Shown here: positions 47,979-59,381 of the stretch, in pieces
How positions within the stretch are numbered: the first letter of the stretch is position 1
Layout of the letters: each line of letters starts with the position of its first letter
Source of the DNA: Azolla caroliniana
Lineage: Eukaryota > Polypodiophyta
Reading direction: 5' to 3'
NCBI GenBank assembly: GCA_043228905.1
Contig: JBHGNT010000005.1
Span: forward strand, 124,001 to 188,000
DNA length: 64,000 nt
Translations under genes and position numbers: made by a program
Notes under the pieces: model-generated
What the model saw: the letters and a program-made list of their open reading frames with translations, nothing else
Databases searched by the model: none
Told to the model about the DNA's origin: nothing

Positions 47979-50900
47979 TCATTGATTTGTAATCTTCAGA
48001 CTCAAACCTTGCGGCATATGTGTTTGAGATAATTCCTCTTGTGCCAGGATCATTTCCAGGAGAGACCTTTTATCCCCAGTGTTGAACCTACAAGCGATTC
48101 TAAAAAAAGGCATTAGCACATCCAATATACTGCACATAACGCATTTAAAATTCATACTTATTAAGAACACAGGCCAAAAACAAAAGATGAGGTCAAAGAC
48201 TTCATAATTAATTTTTTCTCTTGGGTAGCTCAATTACAAGAGTTTTGGGAATCAAGGGTGAGGGTAAGGATTTGTGCTCCTGACCACAAGGTCAAACGCA
48301 ACTAGCCAAAATAGTTTTGTTCAGCTTACATGAAGCAAGTCAAAGATATGTAAAAAGGAAAGGTTAACACATGCAAGGACAGTTGAGTAAGAATACAAAA
48401 GACTCATTTGCTTTGCTCACCTCGATATGTTATCAAGGGACAAAAGCTTGTGATGAATCCTAAGGTCCTTGCCAACGTAGGTTATGATCAAGCCCCCAGC
48501 ATCTGGATGTGGCCAGCTGCAAGTGCTCACGAATCGAAGCATGAACATTGGTGCATCCGAACATCTCATTAAATCTTCAACCTCTTCTCGAGAAACCATG
48601 GTTAGTATATGCTTTGGTTCCTCGATCTCCCATATCTTCCTTACTCGGGGATCCAATAACGACTGACACACTGGATATAGCCAATACCAAAGCCGATTGA
48701 AGTCATCACGTAATATATCCTTTGTGCTACATCTTGTTAACCTCTTGAGGAAGAGTTTATCCTGCATTACCCAACATCAAGATTCGTTTTTGCAACTATA
48801 TAGACATGACTTCCTTTGAAAACAAAAATGTTGTATTATGTTTGTGTTTCATTCCAGTAAGAAGTATTTCAGAGATAGTGGAAGCATTATAGGAAAACGG
48901 TTTTACGTGAATCAAATTCAAAAACACCCTCCTGTCTTCGTCATGTGTTGAATAATATGATTTTTTATTAAAGCCGAAACACAAGCAACAAGTTTCAATC
49001 CAAGAGAAAAAAAATCTCCTTAATAACAGGTTCCTTCTTTTGAGTAACATGGATGTTTTCTTTTCTCGATGGACTAAATGTTCAATTTCTTATATTTTCT
49101 CATATTAACCATAGAGAATACTTGATTGACAACAATACAGCAACCATGTAATGATCCCTAACCTAACAAGTAATTTAATGATTTAAGCTCTTACATGACC
49201 ATGTTCATTTGCAATTGCAACTCAAGAGATTGTATATCATTACTCCATTCAAGTGTATCTGGCTACCTGTATGAGGTGTAGTGAAAACAAAGCTGACTCA
49301 CCACAAGGATAAACATAGATATACCACGAGGATGAACGAAAACACAGCATTGTGTACATGCTTTGAATAAACTCATTAAAACGAGCAATTAAAATCATCA
49401 GAAGTCATACCTTAGGAGAAAAGTGCCGTTTTCTTGTACTAGACAAATTGAAAAAATGCTTCTCCACATGTTCCATGACAATCTCCCAAGGAACTGGATA
49501 AGAATTCCTTACTATTTCTTTCCAAACTTGATTACCATCATGTATTAGATTTCTTGCCATAAGAATTTGATGCCTAAAGGACATTAGAAAAGGTGACAAC
49601 GTTAGTGAGATGATGTGATGAACACATGCTTCTCATTTGGAAGCTTCAGTATGCATTAAAAAGAGAAGCAACTCAGTCAGGGTTCTGAATATGGAGTGGA
49701 AATCCATTATTACTGCATGGGATTCAAGAACTATATTGTGGTTTTACTTTAATTACAGGATATTCAATAATAATCTAGAAATGAAGAAATGTTGAGAACC
49801 AGTCATTTGATACATACCCAGTATGTTTGCATGAAGTAGCAAGTGATACTCGACTGGCAAAGTCCGACAGTAGTTGATCACTCCAACATGTGATTACTCC
49901 CCTTAAGAATGCTGCACGGCTTTGTATGTTTTCGAGGCTGTATTTGAACACAAGGAAATCCAAGAATGGCTCTGTAAAGTTAGGCCTATGTGATCCAGTA
50001 ATGTTGGTTGTATCCATCGATTCTCGACGTTTTTCTTCAATGGTTGGACGATCAAAAGCCAACGTGATCTCTTTTTGGATGGAACATGACAAAGGACTTT
50101 CATAAGCATAAGAATGCTCAAGACTTGTAGCATAGTCTTCATCCTTTTCTAGAACAGATGGAAGTACATTGTTATCTGGCGTAAGGAAATTGGCTTGAAT
50201 TCCACATGTATCACTCGATCGATATTTTACAGATCTCAAGGGTTCGGGTACTACCCGTGTACGCTTTACTTGGTACTGCCCCGGATACCACTTCATTCCA
50301 CTTTGCACATTGGAAGGATTACCATAAGCAAATGGTGGTTCTATGACAGATTCTTCTGGCATCCATGAGGTATCAGCAATAAGAGACCTCTTCAATGGAA
50401 GAGTTGGGAATCTGCTATTTCTATTACGAGATACACACCGAATTGGCCGTGAAAAGACTTGAAGAAATGGATAACTAGGGATGGTTGGTGAATCAAAACA
50501 GACACGAAAAAGGCGGTTATCACATTTTGAAGAAAGCTGCGAAACAGTAAAAAAAACTGATATCATATGGTACATTTGAATAATAAGGATATTTATACAA
50601 AATAAAATTAAACCTGTGATATTTTCAGTTTGAAAGATGCACGACCGTGAACAAGTTTGATGGGTCTCTCTGTAGAGGGAAATTCTACGCCATCAAATGT
50701 TGTCAACAGTGGTGCCTCCGCATCATCTTTTGGTTTTTCAACTGGATGACTGTTATCCGCAAATATAAGGAGTGCTAATATCTGTTTAAAAACACTGGCA
50801 TATTGAAGCATCATTGACAAAAACCACTAAAGATAATGGTGAACACATATGTATGTTACACACTCAATAATGATTTCCTTGCTTCAGTATTTTACAAATA

Positions 50901-53246
50901 TAATAATGAAAAGTTCAATCTTAAATTACCTCCATATCCTTGTGTACTGATCTCCCTAGAGCATCAAGCAAAACAACATCAAGGGCAAAATTGCGTCGAC
51001 AAGATGCCTACATATCAAAAAACTTTATTTTGAAAACACTAAACACAAACATTAAGCAAAACTCCCCTGACCCCTTAACCCTGATATTTATAGAAATTTG
51101 TTCAAATAAATAGCATGATAAAAAATCATACCTTGCCTCCTACAACACTCCATATTCCATCCCCTCCTTCTTCAACCTCATAATCATCCAAAGCTCCAGT
51201 TGACCCATCAAGTGCTAATTCTAAAGGGGGATGCTGCAAGTGTCGGGAGAAAATGCATTTAAACACAAAGAAGAAATAAATCTACCTCATCAGACGAATT
51301 TTACAAAAGGAGAAATATACCTTCACATAATGATTGGACACAGTTGGCTGTGGAAGTACACGAACATAATGTACATATCCTTGCGGATTATCACTAGTTT
51401 TACCTCCATTACCCCCCATGAAGATTAATGTCCCTTGGCAATTACTTACTACAGGTCCAGTTATATGCTTTTCAGCAGCCATGACTCCATCAATATGAAG
51501 ACGAATAACCCCTCTAGCCACCTGCAGTTGATAAAATTTTGAACGAAAACATCAAATCAGAAAAAGCTGCTCACTTGCTAATCTGTTAATCTGTTTCAAG
51601 AAAAAATAATTAAAATTCCATTTTCTGCAGGAGCTTAGAATAGAGAATTCATTCAATCATGTCTCCAAACCATCTTATAAATATCATGATATTGCAATTT
51701 TGTTTGCTCATATGTACTTGCTTCATCTGTCAACATTCCAAAATTTACAAGATATCATGCTTGAATATCTTGAGGAGGATAATCTGCAAGTACAGTAAGT
51801 ATCAAACTTAGCACCCAATGAGCACATTTACACCTTGTTTTTGTCGTCAGAGGAAAAGTTATGTTTTGAAAGTGTTTCGACTTGAAACCATGATCAAGGT
51901 TTCTGTCATATATCCTTCATTAAATACATGACATGACGCATGAAAATGCTGCAATAACTTAGCCTTAAATTCAAGAGATGGAGAGAGACATCCAATGAAG
52001 AATTTGTGGAGGCGGAATTGATTAATAAGCTATAAATATAGATGAGCGCTATAGCCTATAATTACCATGTGACTACATATTACTTTTGAAATAGTAGATT
52101 TTCTTGCCTCTGGAGAAAGCCTTGTTACAATGATGATATTGATACATAATGTAGAAAGGGGGGTTCAAATGACTGAAGAGATCAACACTCATTAGAAATC
52201 ACCCTCCCCTGCCATGCAAATGGGGGATTTTAATATGGTAGAACAAACAGAAAAACTGAACTAAAGGTGAAATGAGGACCTATGCGTGTTTTCTATTTTC
52301 ACAGTTCGGATCTTCCGTGAGTTTGCATCTGTGATTGGGTATACTAGCAATGAGCAATCCTTGCATCATCAGTGATGGTTCCGTCCTTGTTAGCAGTCCT
52401 TGAAAACTAGTACAACATTGAAGGAATTCTTCAAAGTCATGCCTGATGTCCTCAATCAACAAACATCTCTAATATGACCCCATCCACCACAACTAGTATG
52501 GCCAATGGCCATGATTCTAACATCGATACTTCTGTTTAAGAAGATACATCAAATTTCAAAATATATGTTTGGCTAATGACCATGATTATAGCACCAATAA
52601 TTGTTTGGCAAAAACACATGTAATTTCAAAATATGGGTAGGGCCAAGGGCTTTGATTTTAAAATCCATTTGATTGGCTTGCAAAAATGCATACAATTGGA
52701 GCTACAGAAATACGCTTCAGGGTGGGAACAGAAACTAGAAAGATGGAAAACAATACCTCACAGCCTATATGTACCCATTTCTCTAATGGGCAAGCCTGTT
52801 GAGCAGAAACAGAGAAACCAGATTCCCATGAATGAAGGTTCAAAACTTGTTCAGGGTCAATTGATAGCAGAGGTCTTTCTTCTTTGTTTTCTGAGCAAAC
52901 CTGAAGAAAACAAAATTATGCCCGTTTCAGAATAAAAATTGTTTTTTCAGTAATAAAACATGTCATTTTAAACCAAAAAAAGCCATATGGAGTATTAGAA
53001 TATATATAATTCGAGAAACAAGCTGAAAAAAATTCAACTAACCATGCGTAAGAGAAGACCTGGCGCAGAGTTCTTCACCAAATAGATCCATAAGCAGACG
53101 GTAAAGCTTTGATTATCAGGAGAAGAAGGAGAAGGAGAAGAAGAAGAAGAAGGAGAAGAAGATGATGAGAGGGGTAAATACAGATCGTTTAAACGGCAGT
53201 AATCCTCATCTCCAAAAATGGATATGGTGTTACTCTGTTCCCTCAT
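47979..53246 (-). CDS. STAT-type SH2-domain protein (Arabidopsis SHA/SHB-like)
   Basis: One of the few plant proteins with an SH2 (phosphotyrosine-binding) domain; Arabidopsis homologues are described as STAT-like. Ten exons: 53246-53043, 52900-52757, 51521-51321, 51233-51132, 51007-50930, 50781-50614, 50536-49818, 49573-49411, 48761-48421, 48087-47979. All have GT/AG borders and consistent phases, totalling 2,229 nt, 742 aa plus stop. Residues about 45-180 look like a concanavalin/laminin-G sandwich (FTVCLWIYL, EKWVHIGCEV, GVIRLHIDGVMAAEKHI). The middle is a STAT-like linker (FTEPFLDFLVFKYS...VWKEIVRNSYPVPWEI). The SH2 domain (about 620-707) contains MFMLRFVSTCSWPHPDAGGL, with the phosphotyrosine-contact Arg at about residue 669. 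The start MREQSNTISIF is the first in-frame ATG. The family is recognised from memory. Confidence 0.9.
52498..52700. repeat. ~68-bp tandem array (three units) in SH2-gene intron 2
   Basis: Units near 52498, 52565 and 52635 each contain a version of GGCCAATGGCCATGATT, then a segment ending in ATCAAATTTCAAAATAT. The third unit is most diverged. They lie in the 1.2-kb intron 2, the largest of this gene. Confidence 0.65.
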
Positions 53247-53400
53247 ATTCTCTGTGGGGAACTCTAGTGCAAATCCTAAACAGGAACCCTAATTCATATC
53301 CTAACCCAAATTCAAATGCAAACCGTAGCCCAAAACCCTAATCATTACTCTTAAACCCAACCTCTAGCTCTAGCTCTACTCAAACCCTAATACTCAATAC

Positions 53401-53440
53401 CTAGCCCTAGCCCTAGCCCTAGCCCTAGCCCTAGCCTTAG
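53401..53440. repeat. (CCCTAG)n hexamer array
   Basis: Six units of CCCTAG, one base away from the plant telomere unit CCCTAAA, together with several AACCCTAA boxes at 53280-53395. It sits about 155 bp upstream of the SH2-protein start codon, in its leader or promoter. Confidence 0.85.
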
Positions 53441-53441
53441 C

Positions 53442-53858
53442 TCACAGATTCGAAGGTGCAAAAAGTGGGCATTGCATCATGAAGCATGGCCGTCCTTTCC
53501 CACGGCAGCTAGAGAACGAATTGCTGCTCTTCTTCTTCTTCTTCTTCTTCTTCTTCTTCGTCGTCGTCGTCACTGAGTCGTTGTCGTCTTCCTTCTTCTG
53601 ACTCCCAAGGCCATTGAGATTCGTTATCTTATTATTCATGGGACCTAAATATGCCAAATTTACATTTGAAGCCCAAAGCATCCAACAAAAGAAGAAGACG
53701 ATCCATGATGATGATGATGAACCTTTGCACGCTTTCTTCTTGAAGACATTATTATTACTAATTAGTATTAATTGACTCTTGATCTCAACTTCTTGACTTT
53801 GGTGATATAAGTCATCCTTCTTATTGTTAAACCAATCTACCCATGTCTCATTCTGCAT
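53442..53858 (-). CDS. Uncharacterised small ORF with hydrophobic segment and Lys run
   Basis: A 138-aa open frame. It has one hydrophobic stretch (about residues 52-70, WIVFFFCWMLWASNVNLAYL), a Lys10 run from a CTT microsatellite (53527-53560) and a tail reading SCRGKGRPCFMMQCPLFAPS. It could be a membrane-anchored or secreted peptide precursor if initiation is internal. I recognise no family, and the ORF may be chance, helped by the microsatellite. It ends about 195 bp upstream of the SH2-gene start codon on the same strand, so it could also lie in that gene's promoter. Confidence 0.25.
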   Translation of the reverse strand: MQNETWVDWFNNKKDDLYHQSQEVEIKSQLILISNNNVFKKKACKGSSSSSWIVFFFCWMLWASNVNLAYLGPMNNKITNLNGLGSQKKEDDNDSVTTTTKKKKKKKKKKSSNSFSSCRGKGRPCFMMQCPLFAPSNL

Positions 53859-54984
53859 CGTCCTTGCTTGCTCTTAGTGCGTGTGCCGCCCAACCAGCAT
53901 GCGTGTTGCTCCCATGAAATGCAACCATGCATGCATTATTACCATTGATGATGCATGGCATCCTAGAGGAGGATGAGCCCCCCAATAAAGAAAATTGTTG
54001 CATTACTACTCCCATCAACTTCTTTTTATAGATATGCTTTGACGTCATGCCTACCTTCAAATACAAAAGCATTGCGCATATCCTAATAATGCCGCAATCC
54101 CCAATTCCTCATAAATAAGAAAACGATCTCCATCTTTGATTTTGGGCCAACTTGTTTGAATTGTGCAAACACCCATTGTCTAGGCATCAAATAACATTGT
54201 GATAAAACTTGCCAAAGTTGAGAAATATAACTCTAAATCTGACAAGCAATCATACACTATATGAAACGATGAGTTCTATATTCCATTTGATTAGTGCAAA
54301 AGATACAATAATATTGCCCGTTGCTAGTCCACGTCGCTTTAGAGAGCATCCCAAAGGCAAACCCCCAATCAAAACTCTTCAAATGAAAACCTTTGCTACA
54401 AGTGGTAATTTAGAATGTTAACTACGTTTGAATATCTCCCACTATCCATGATCAGATTTATGTATTTTCCGTTCTTCATCAGTCTTAGATGATAGCCATC
54501 GAAGAGACTCAATGGAGCAATGATACAAAAGATTAACAGTCACTTGTAAAACAATGTCTAACCCCAAAAGCATCAATCAATCCATGATTGCTCTTTTGTT
54601 TGTAAAGGTAAAGGACCTTCCATCAATGCAACATTTTCTAATTGTTGCCAGATAACACTCATAATTAGGCAGGATGCATAATAATTATTGCACTTCAACA
54701 AACTCCAAAATTCTTTGAGATGGGGCTTCAACTATATCTCCCTCCTCTTTGATCCCCAAACGAAACAAACGATTAAATTGAGAGCACCATCTCCCCTTTC
54801 CAGACCAACACAATAACCAAGAATACATAAGTAACCCTTTTTGCAAAGAATTACAATATTGTCTACTAGATGATGGTTTCCATACACATAACGAGAGTAC
54901 CTCTTGCCATGAAATAACCAAGTGTTAAACACATGAAGTGCTAGGAATCTTAAATGAAATACATACGTTTAGTTATTGCCCCTA

Positions 54985-55545
54985 TCATCGACTCTTTTTG
55001 GGATCTATATTGATGAGATCACTGATTTTATTGCTTGTAAGGGAGGCAACGAAGTAGTCCTAGGGGGTACCCAAGTCAATCTCTTGCTCTAATATGCAAA
55101 AGACATATTTTTACTCTATGATTCTGAACACAACGTACAAAGGAACCTTAATGCCTTGAATGACTTTTGCACACAAAGAGGATGGGTAGTGAATCTAGGG
55201 AAAACTAAAGTCCTTATCTTCCACAAATCTACTCGAGTTAGGACTAAATGTCACCTAAGAGTCTCTCATAGACTAGTTGAAGTAGTTGGATGATATGTAT
55301 ATCTTAGAGACACTTTCAGTGACCCCTCGGGTAAATTTTTTATGACACATGCAACAAAAGATAGACTAACAAGAGGATATGCATCCCTCTCACTTCTCGA
55401 GAGACAATGCAACCATGCATACTTTCAAGAGCCATGAATTCAGGGGTGGCTCTTCGACTCATTAGCGCCCCTTCCCTCATGTATGCATTAGTGGTTTGGG
55501 CTCGATGGCTACCACCTTTCATGTGGACGCAATTAGAGAGACCAT
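54985..55545 (+). pseudogene. Decayed non-LTR retrotransposon reverse transcriptase, different lineage from the L1-type copy
   Basis: Conceptual translation reads through in one frame, with scattered stops and a shift near 55430. It gives LFGIYIDEITDF, then NLLL*YAKDIFLLYDSEH (the FADD box reads YAKD), QRNLNALNDFCTQRGWVVNL, GKTKVLIF, then YLRDTFSDPSGKF, LTRGYASLSLLERQCNHAYF and SLMYALVVWARW. The order matches palm and thumb of LINE reverse transcriptases. The wording (LNALNDFC, NLGKTKVLIF) is unlike the SGAKINWHKS type of the copy at 10.2 kb. It is dead: the catalytic box is mutated and stops are present. No ends were identified. Confidence 0.65.
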
Positions 55546-57039
55546 AATTGGTGATGATGATGTCATGTCAACTCTGATGCAAATCGAAAGTGCCACGTGA
55601 CATAATTAGAGCAAAGTTTACTTTACCCCTAATGCTAGTAGAAGTACTTTTTCAACCATAATTATTATTATAGGTTACATAGCCAATGATAAGATAGGAT
55701 ATCTTGTCAAGCTTTTGAGGCATCTCCATCACTCAAATGAGCCCGAAGATACTAGCTCTTGGTATAACATTGTGGTAAGTTGGCTTTTTGTAAGTGGCCT
55801 AGATATTAATAATATATATTCTTGCTCTTAGGTACAATTGTCGTACTTGGAAGGACTTGAACACATAACACACGTGTTCATAGTTATTTTGTTTAACCAT
55901 CAAGCCATTATCGATATTAGTTAATGATGAAGGTAATTACATGTCATAGTATATGCATGCAAAAGTGGTGTGCATGCAAAATGCATGTGTGACAAGTGGC
56001 GTTCATGCAAAAGTCCTTCACAAGTATAACAGAATGCTATAGAGTTTTGAGTGAAGCATAATCGTATATGGAAGAACTCTTCCTCCCTATATTGTATACA
56101 TATCTTTTCATTCTTATATTATGATAGCTTTAATCTTCCCTCTATATCTACATCATTTGTTTATGTCTATGTTCCTATCTCTATACATGTATGTTATTTA
56201 TTGATCTTGGGAGCCTACTACGTGTTTCGCCGTGCATGTAGACTTGCCAAAACTCTAACAACAACCATGAGATCGATAAAACTTTAACCTCTCATGAGGA
56301 CTGTAATAAAGCAATATGCCAAGAAATACGACAAATTTACATTCGACATAAATGGATCAACCACTAGAGCCATTCCCACCTAAAATTTTATACTATAAGG
56401 AACACTACATGCACTTCCCTAATTTAGGTTTCGTTCTTACCAAATGCACTGAGGGTCATCAGACAACTTAGAGTATCATCTCATTAACTTGAGGTTGAGA
56501 ATGGTCATGTTAATGGACTTCCTTGAGAGGAAAGAATATATAGATAATGTCACATAGACATATTAGGATCCCTTCCCAACTATTTGATATCCCAAATATA
56601 AAGAAACTAGGAAGATATATATTAGAGCTAAAACAACATAGAAGAATAAGCTACAAAATACTAACCATAACCTTTCTAACATTCACCAACAAGTAATCAA
56701 TGAAAATTTTCATGGATAGGAGGGGACAATGAGCTTCGACACACCCGCACGATTCGACCTCTCCTTCGCTAAAGTAGAAAACCAAAGAACAACCAAATGC
56801 ACTCGAATGCCAAGCCTCAAAGTCACTCGTTGTGTAGAAACAATTAAAGAAGATAGTTACACTGGCTAGAAGTTATGGTCGAGGTACCTTTTACATCAGG
56901 ACCACATGCCACACCCACATCGAAACCCTTTGACCTCCCGCTCCTTTTCAAGAGACTTGGATGGAAATGAAACTAGGGTGTAACACATAGTTAGTTTGTT
57001 GTAACCAATCGTCTGATGGGGCCGATTTGGTTTTCGGAG

Positions 57040-57220
57040 ATCACTCTCTCTCACACACAATTAGCTCAACCTATTGGTAAGTTATTCTATTATTAGCCCT
57101 ACGTCTTGGGTTCGAGACTCACTTTTCTTACCTCTCTATTACTCCATACGTATCCTATTAATGTACTAGATGCCATTGTGGAATGTAGGGGGTCTCTCTC
57201 TCTCTCTCTCTCTCTCTCAA
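57040..57220 (+). mobile_element. Possible tRNA-derived SINE
   Basis: An A-box-like TAGCTCAACCTATTGGTAAG at about 57062 is followed about 48 bp later by a B-box-like GGTTCGAGACT (57109), the RNA polymerase III promoter layout of tRNA-derived SINEs. The segment then runs to a (TC)n tract at 57194. No target duplication was found and it is a single copy in the window, so the call is weak. Confidence 0.35.
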
Positions 57221-57789
57221 TGCAAGATATAGAAGATGGGATGCAACACACTTGCTTCATGATGTTCCAATATAGGCTCTTCTCGGAATGAAGCCTTTTG
57301 TAATGCTAATGTACCATGACATGGGAAAAAAGTGTACGCTCAAGCGTCACACATTATTCTACATATTTTGCATTTGACCACAAACCCATCTTCTTCATCA
57401 ATGGGGAGCCACGCACATCAACACATGTAAGCCCATTCCACTGTCTATCATTCAAACCATTGCTTTTGTAAAACTTATCTCACATTCACTATAATCTAGA
57501 AAGAGGAGTATTTGGAACCAATCATGAGAGTAGATGACGAAGCACACTTTGCCCTAAAAAGTTCTGGACTCTAAGAGTGGGTTTAAGTTCCATACTTTGA
57601 CACAATGCTCTACCTTTTATCACATTTCAATATTCTCTCCACAAATCCTCAACGAAATCTAGTTGCACAAATTTTTCTCATAACCACAATATGCACTTTC
57701 AATTGCAACATACACTCACTTTCACTTGTATTACATGAAAATGCTATAGTTTTTGTCACATAGGTTGTATTTTAGCTCCGAAGATGATA

Positions 57790-57792
57790 GAA

Positions 57793-57853
<61 letters not shown>
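57790..57853. repeat. (TC)n-(TTTC)n microsatellite
   Basis: About 13 TC units pass into about 9 TTTC units. Confidence 0.95.
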
Positions 57854-58271
57854 CTCCATATTGTAGTGGCACCATAGACCATTCCTAACAAGGAATTCTC
57901 CTAGAATTCCCCATTTAAATCATTATGTAGTGGCATTACTAACCATTTCTAACTAAAACTCTCTTGATCTCTCTCTAAATGATTACATTTTTTTGGCTCC
58001 TCTCTCTCTCTAAACTCAACTAATCAATTCAATTGTACTCTCTAAAATGGACTTTCCAAACTGTCAAATGATTGTTATGCATCCTATATTGGTAAGCATA
58101 AACGTATTGTATTGGATTCCTTGAGACAAGTGTTTGACAATAGTGCATATAATTTTTATGTCAATTTTAATGGAGATTAATTTACAAAACTTGAGACTCT
58201 CACTAATTAGAAACTTCAACTACTAATTGCTCTACTTGGCAAGTATTTTGCTAATTTCATTACTTAGTTGT

Positions 58272-58613
58272 TGATTTTGTTTCCAAAACACAAGCTCTAT
58301 CTTCTTGTAGCTTGCTGCTAAACAATTATGTGCTGTATGTTGCTTATGATGAACTTCTTTATTGGTGTGCATAATAATAGTGTTCTGATTTTGTTTCCAA
58401 AACACAAGCTCTATCTTCTTGTAGCTTGCTGCTAAACAATTATGTGCTGTATGTTGCTTATGATGAACTTCTTTATTGGTGTGCATAATAATAGTGTTCT
58501 GATTTTGTTTCCAAAACACAAGCTCTATCTTCTTGTAGCTTGCTGCTAAACAATTATGTGCTGTATGTTGCTTATGATGAACTTCTTTATTGGTGTGCAT
58601 AATAATAGTGTTC
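58272..58613. repeat. Three tandem 114-bp copies, apparently identical
   Basis: Units begin at 58272, 58386 and 58500, each starting TGATTTTGTTTCC and ending ATAATAGTGTTC. I saw no differences between them by eye. Because 114 is a multiple of three, the minus strand stays open through all copies (122-aa ORF with a repeated 38-residue block), but that frame has no other sign of being a gene. The array lies about 0.8 kb downstream of PEX3. Confidence 0.95.
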
Positions 58614-59381
58614 TAGTGATTAGGAAGCCTACACACTGACTGAGCATAAATATATATAATTTTGACAATAAGCATACCTTTAGAAATTTATATCCATAAA
58701 AATCATTATTTAGGTGGGGCTTCCCTTTTATGTATTCCATTCAAAATACACTATGCCAATATCACAACATCAAGCCAATTGTGTTGAAAAGCATAATTCC
58801 ATCCATGGGAAGATGAATATAATTAATGTCTAAATTTCTTGAGAGAATATAACCATGCCATAATCATCAAAAATCAAAATATCCTTGATTGGTATGATGA
58901 ATATATTGAACTGACTTTCAATACCCATCAAAATATATTCTGCAATGATCACAATATCGATATAATTGTATCGGAAAAGCATAATAATAAACGGAGAATG
59001 AGCATGTTGAATGTCACAAATCATGGAATCATACTGATGTAAGCTTAGAATACAGTTCAACACACTTATAATGGTGCTAGTATTAGATCTCTGCACTGAA
59101 AATGAATTTCATAGGATGAAAGAACTACACATATACACTTACAATTCCTGATGACCCCATCCAACTCAGAATTTTACAGTGAATTAAAAGGATCCATGCT
59201 TTTTTAACATAGCAATTGCTACTCCAAAGTTAGATCCAATAGAAAGAGATGAAGTACACGCTTGTTTGTGCAAAATACTACATATTGAAACTAGAACCTA
59301 AAGCAACAAACAACTCTTGGTGAGCAAGAACGGGATTGACAAGAAGAAAAAAAGAAGAAAACCAATTACCTTGCTTTTCTC

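Larger units (their letters stand above)
53859..59381. other. Spacer between SH2 gene and PEX3
   Basis: No intact gene seen. It holds decayed LINE sequence (about 54200-54950 on the minus strand, weak; 54985-55545 on the plus strand, clearer) and a possible SINE (57040-57220). It also holds TC and TTTC microsatellites (57194-57219, 57790-57853) and a 114-bp triplication (58272-58613). Other ORFs are short and unrecognised. Confidence 0.5.

Noticed and set aside
58232-58600. 122-aa protein made of 38-residue repeats
   Set aside because: The frame exists only because the tandem unit is 114 bp. There is no signal peptide, domain or conserved flank.
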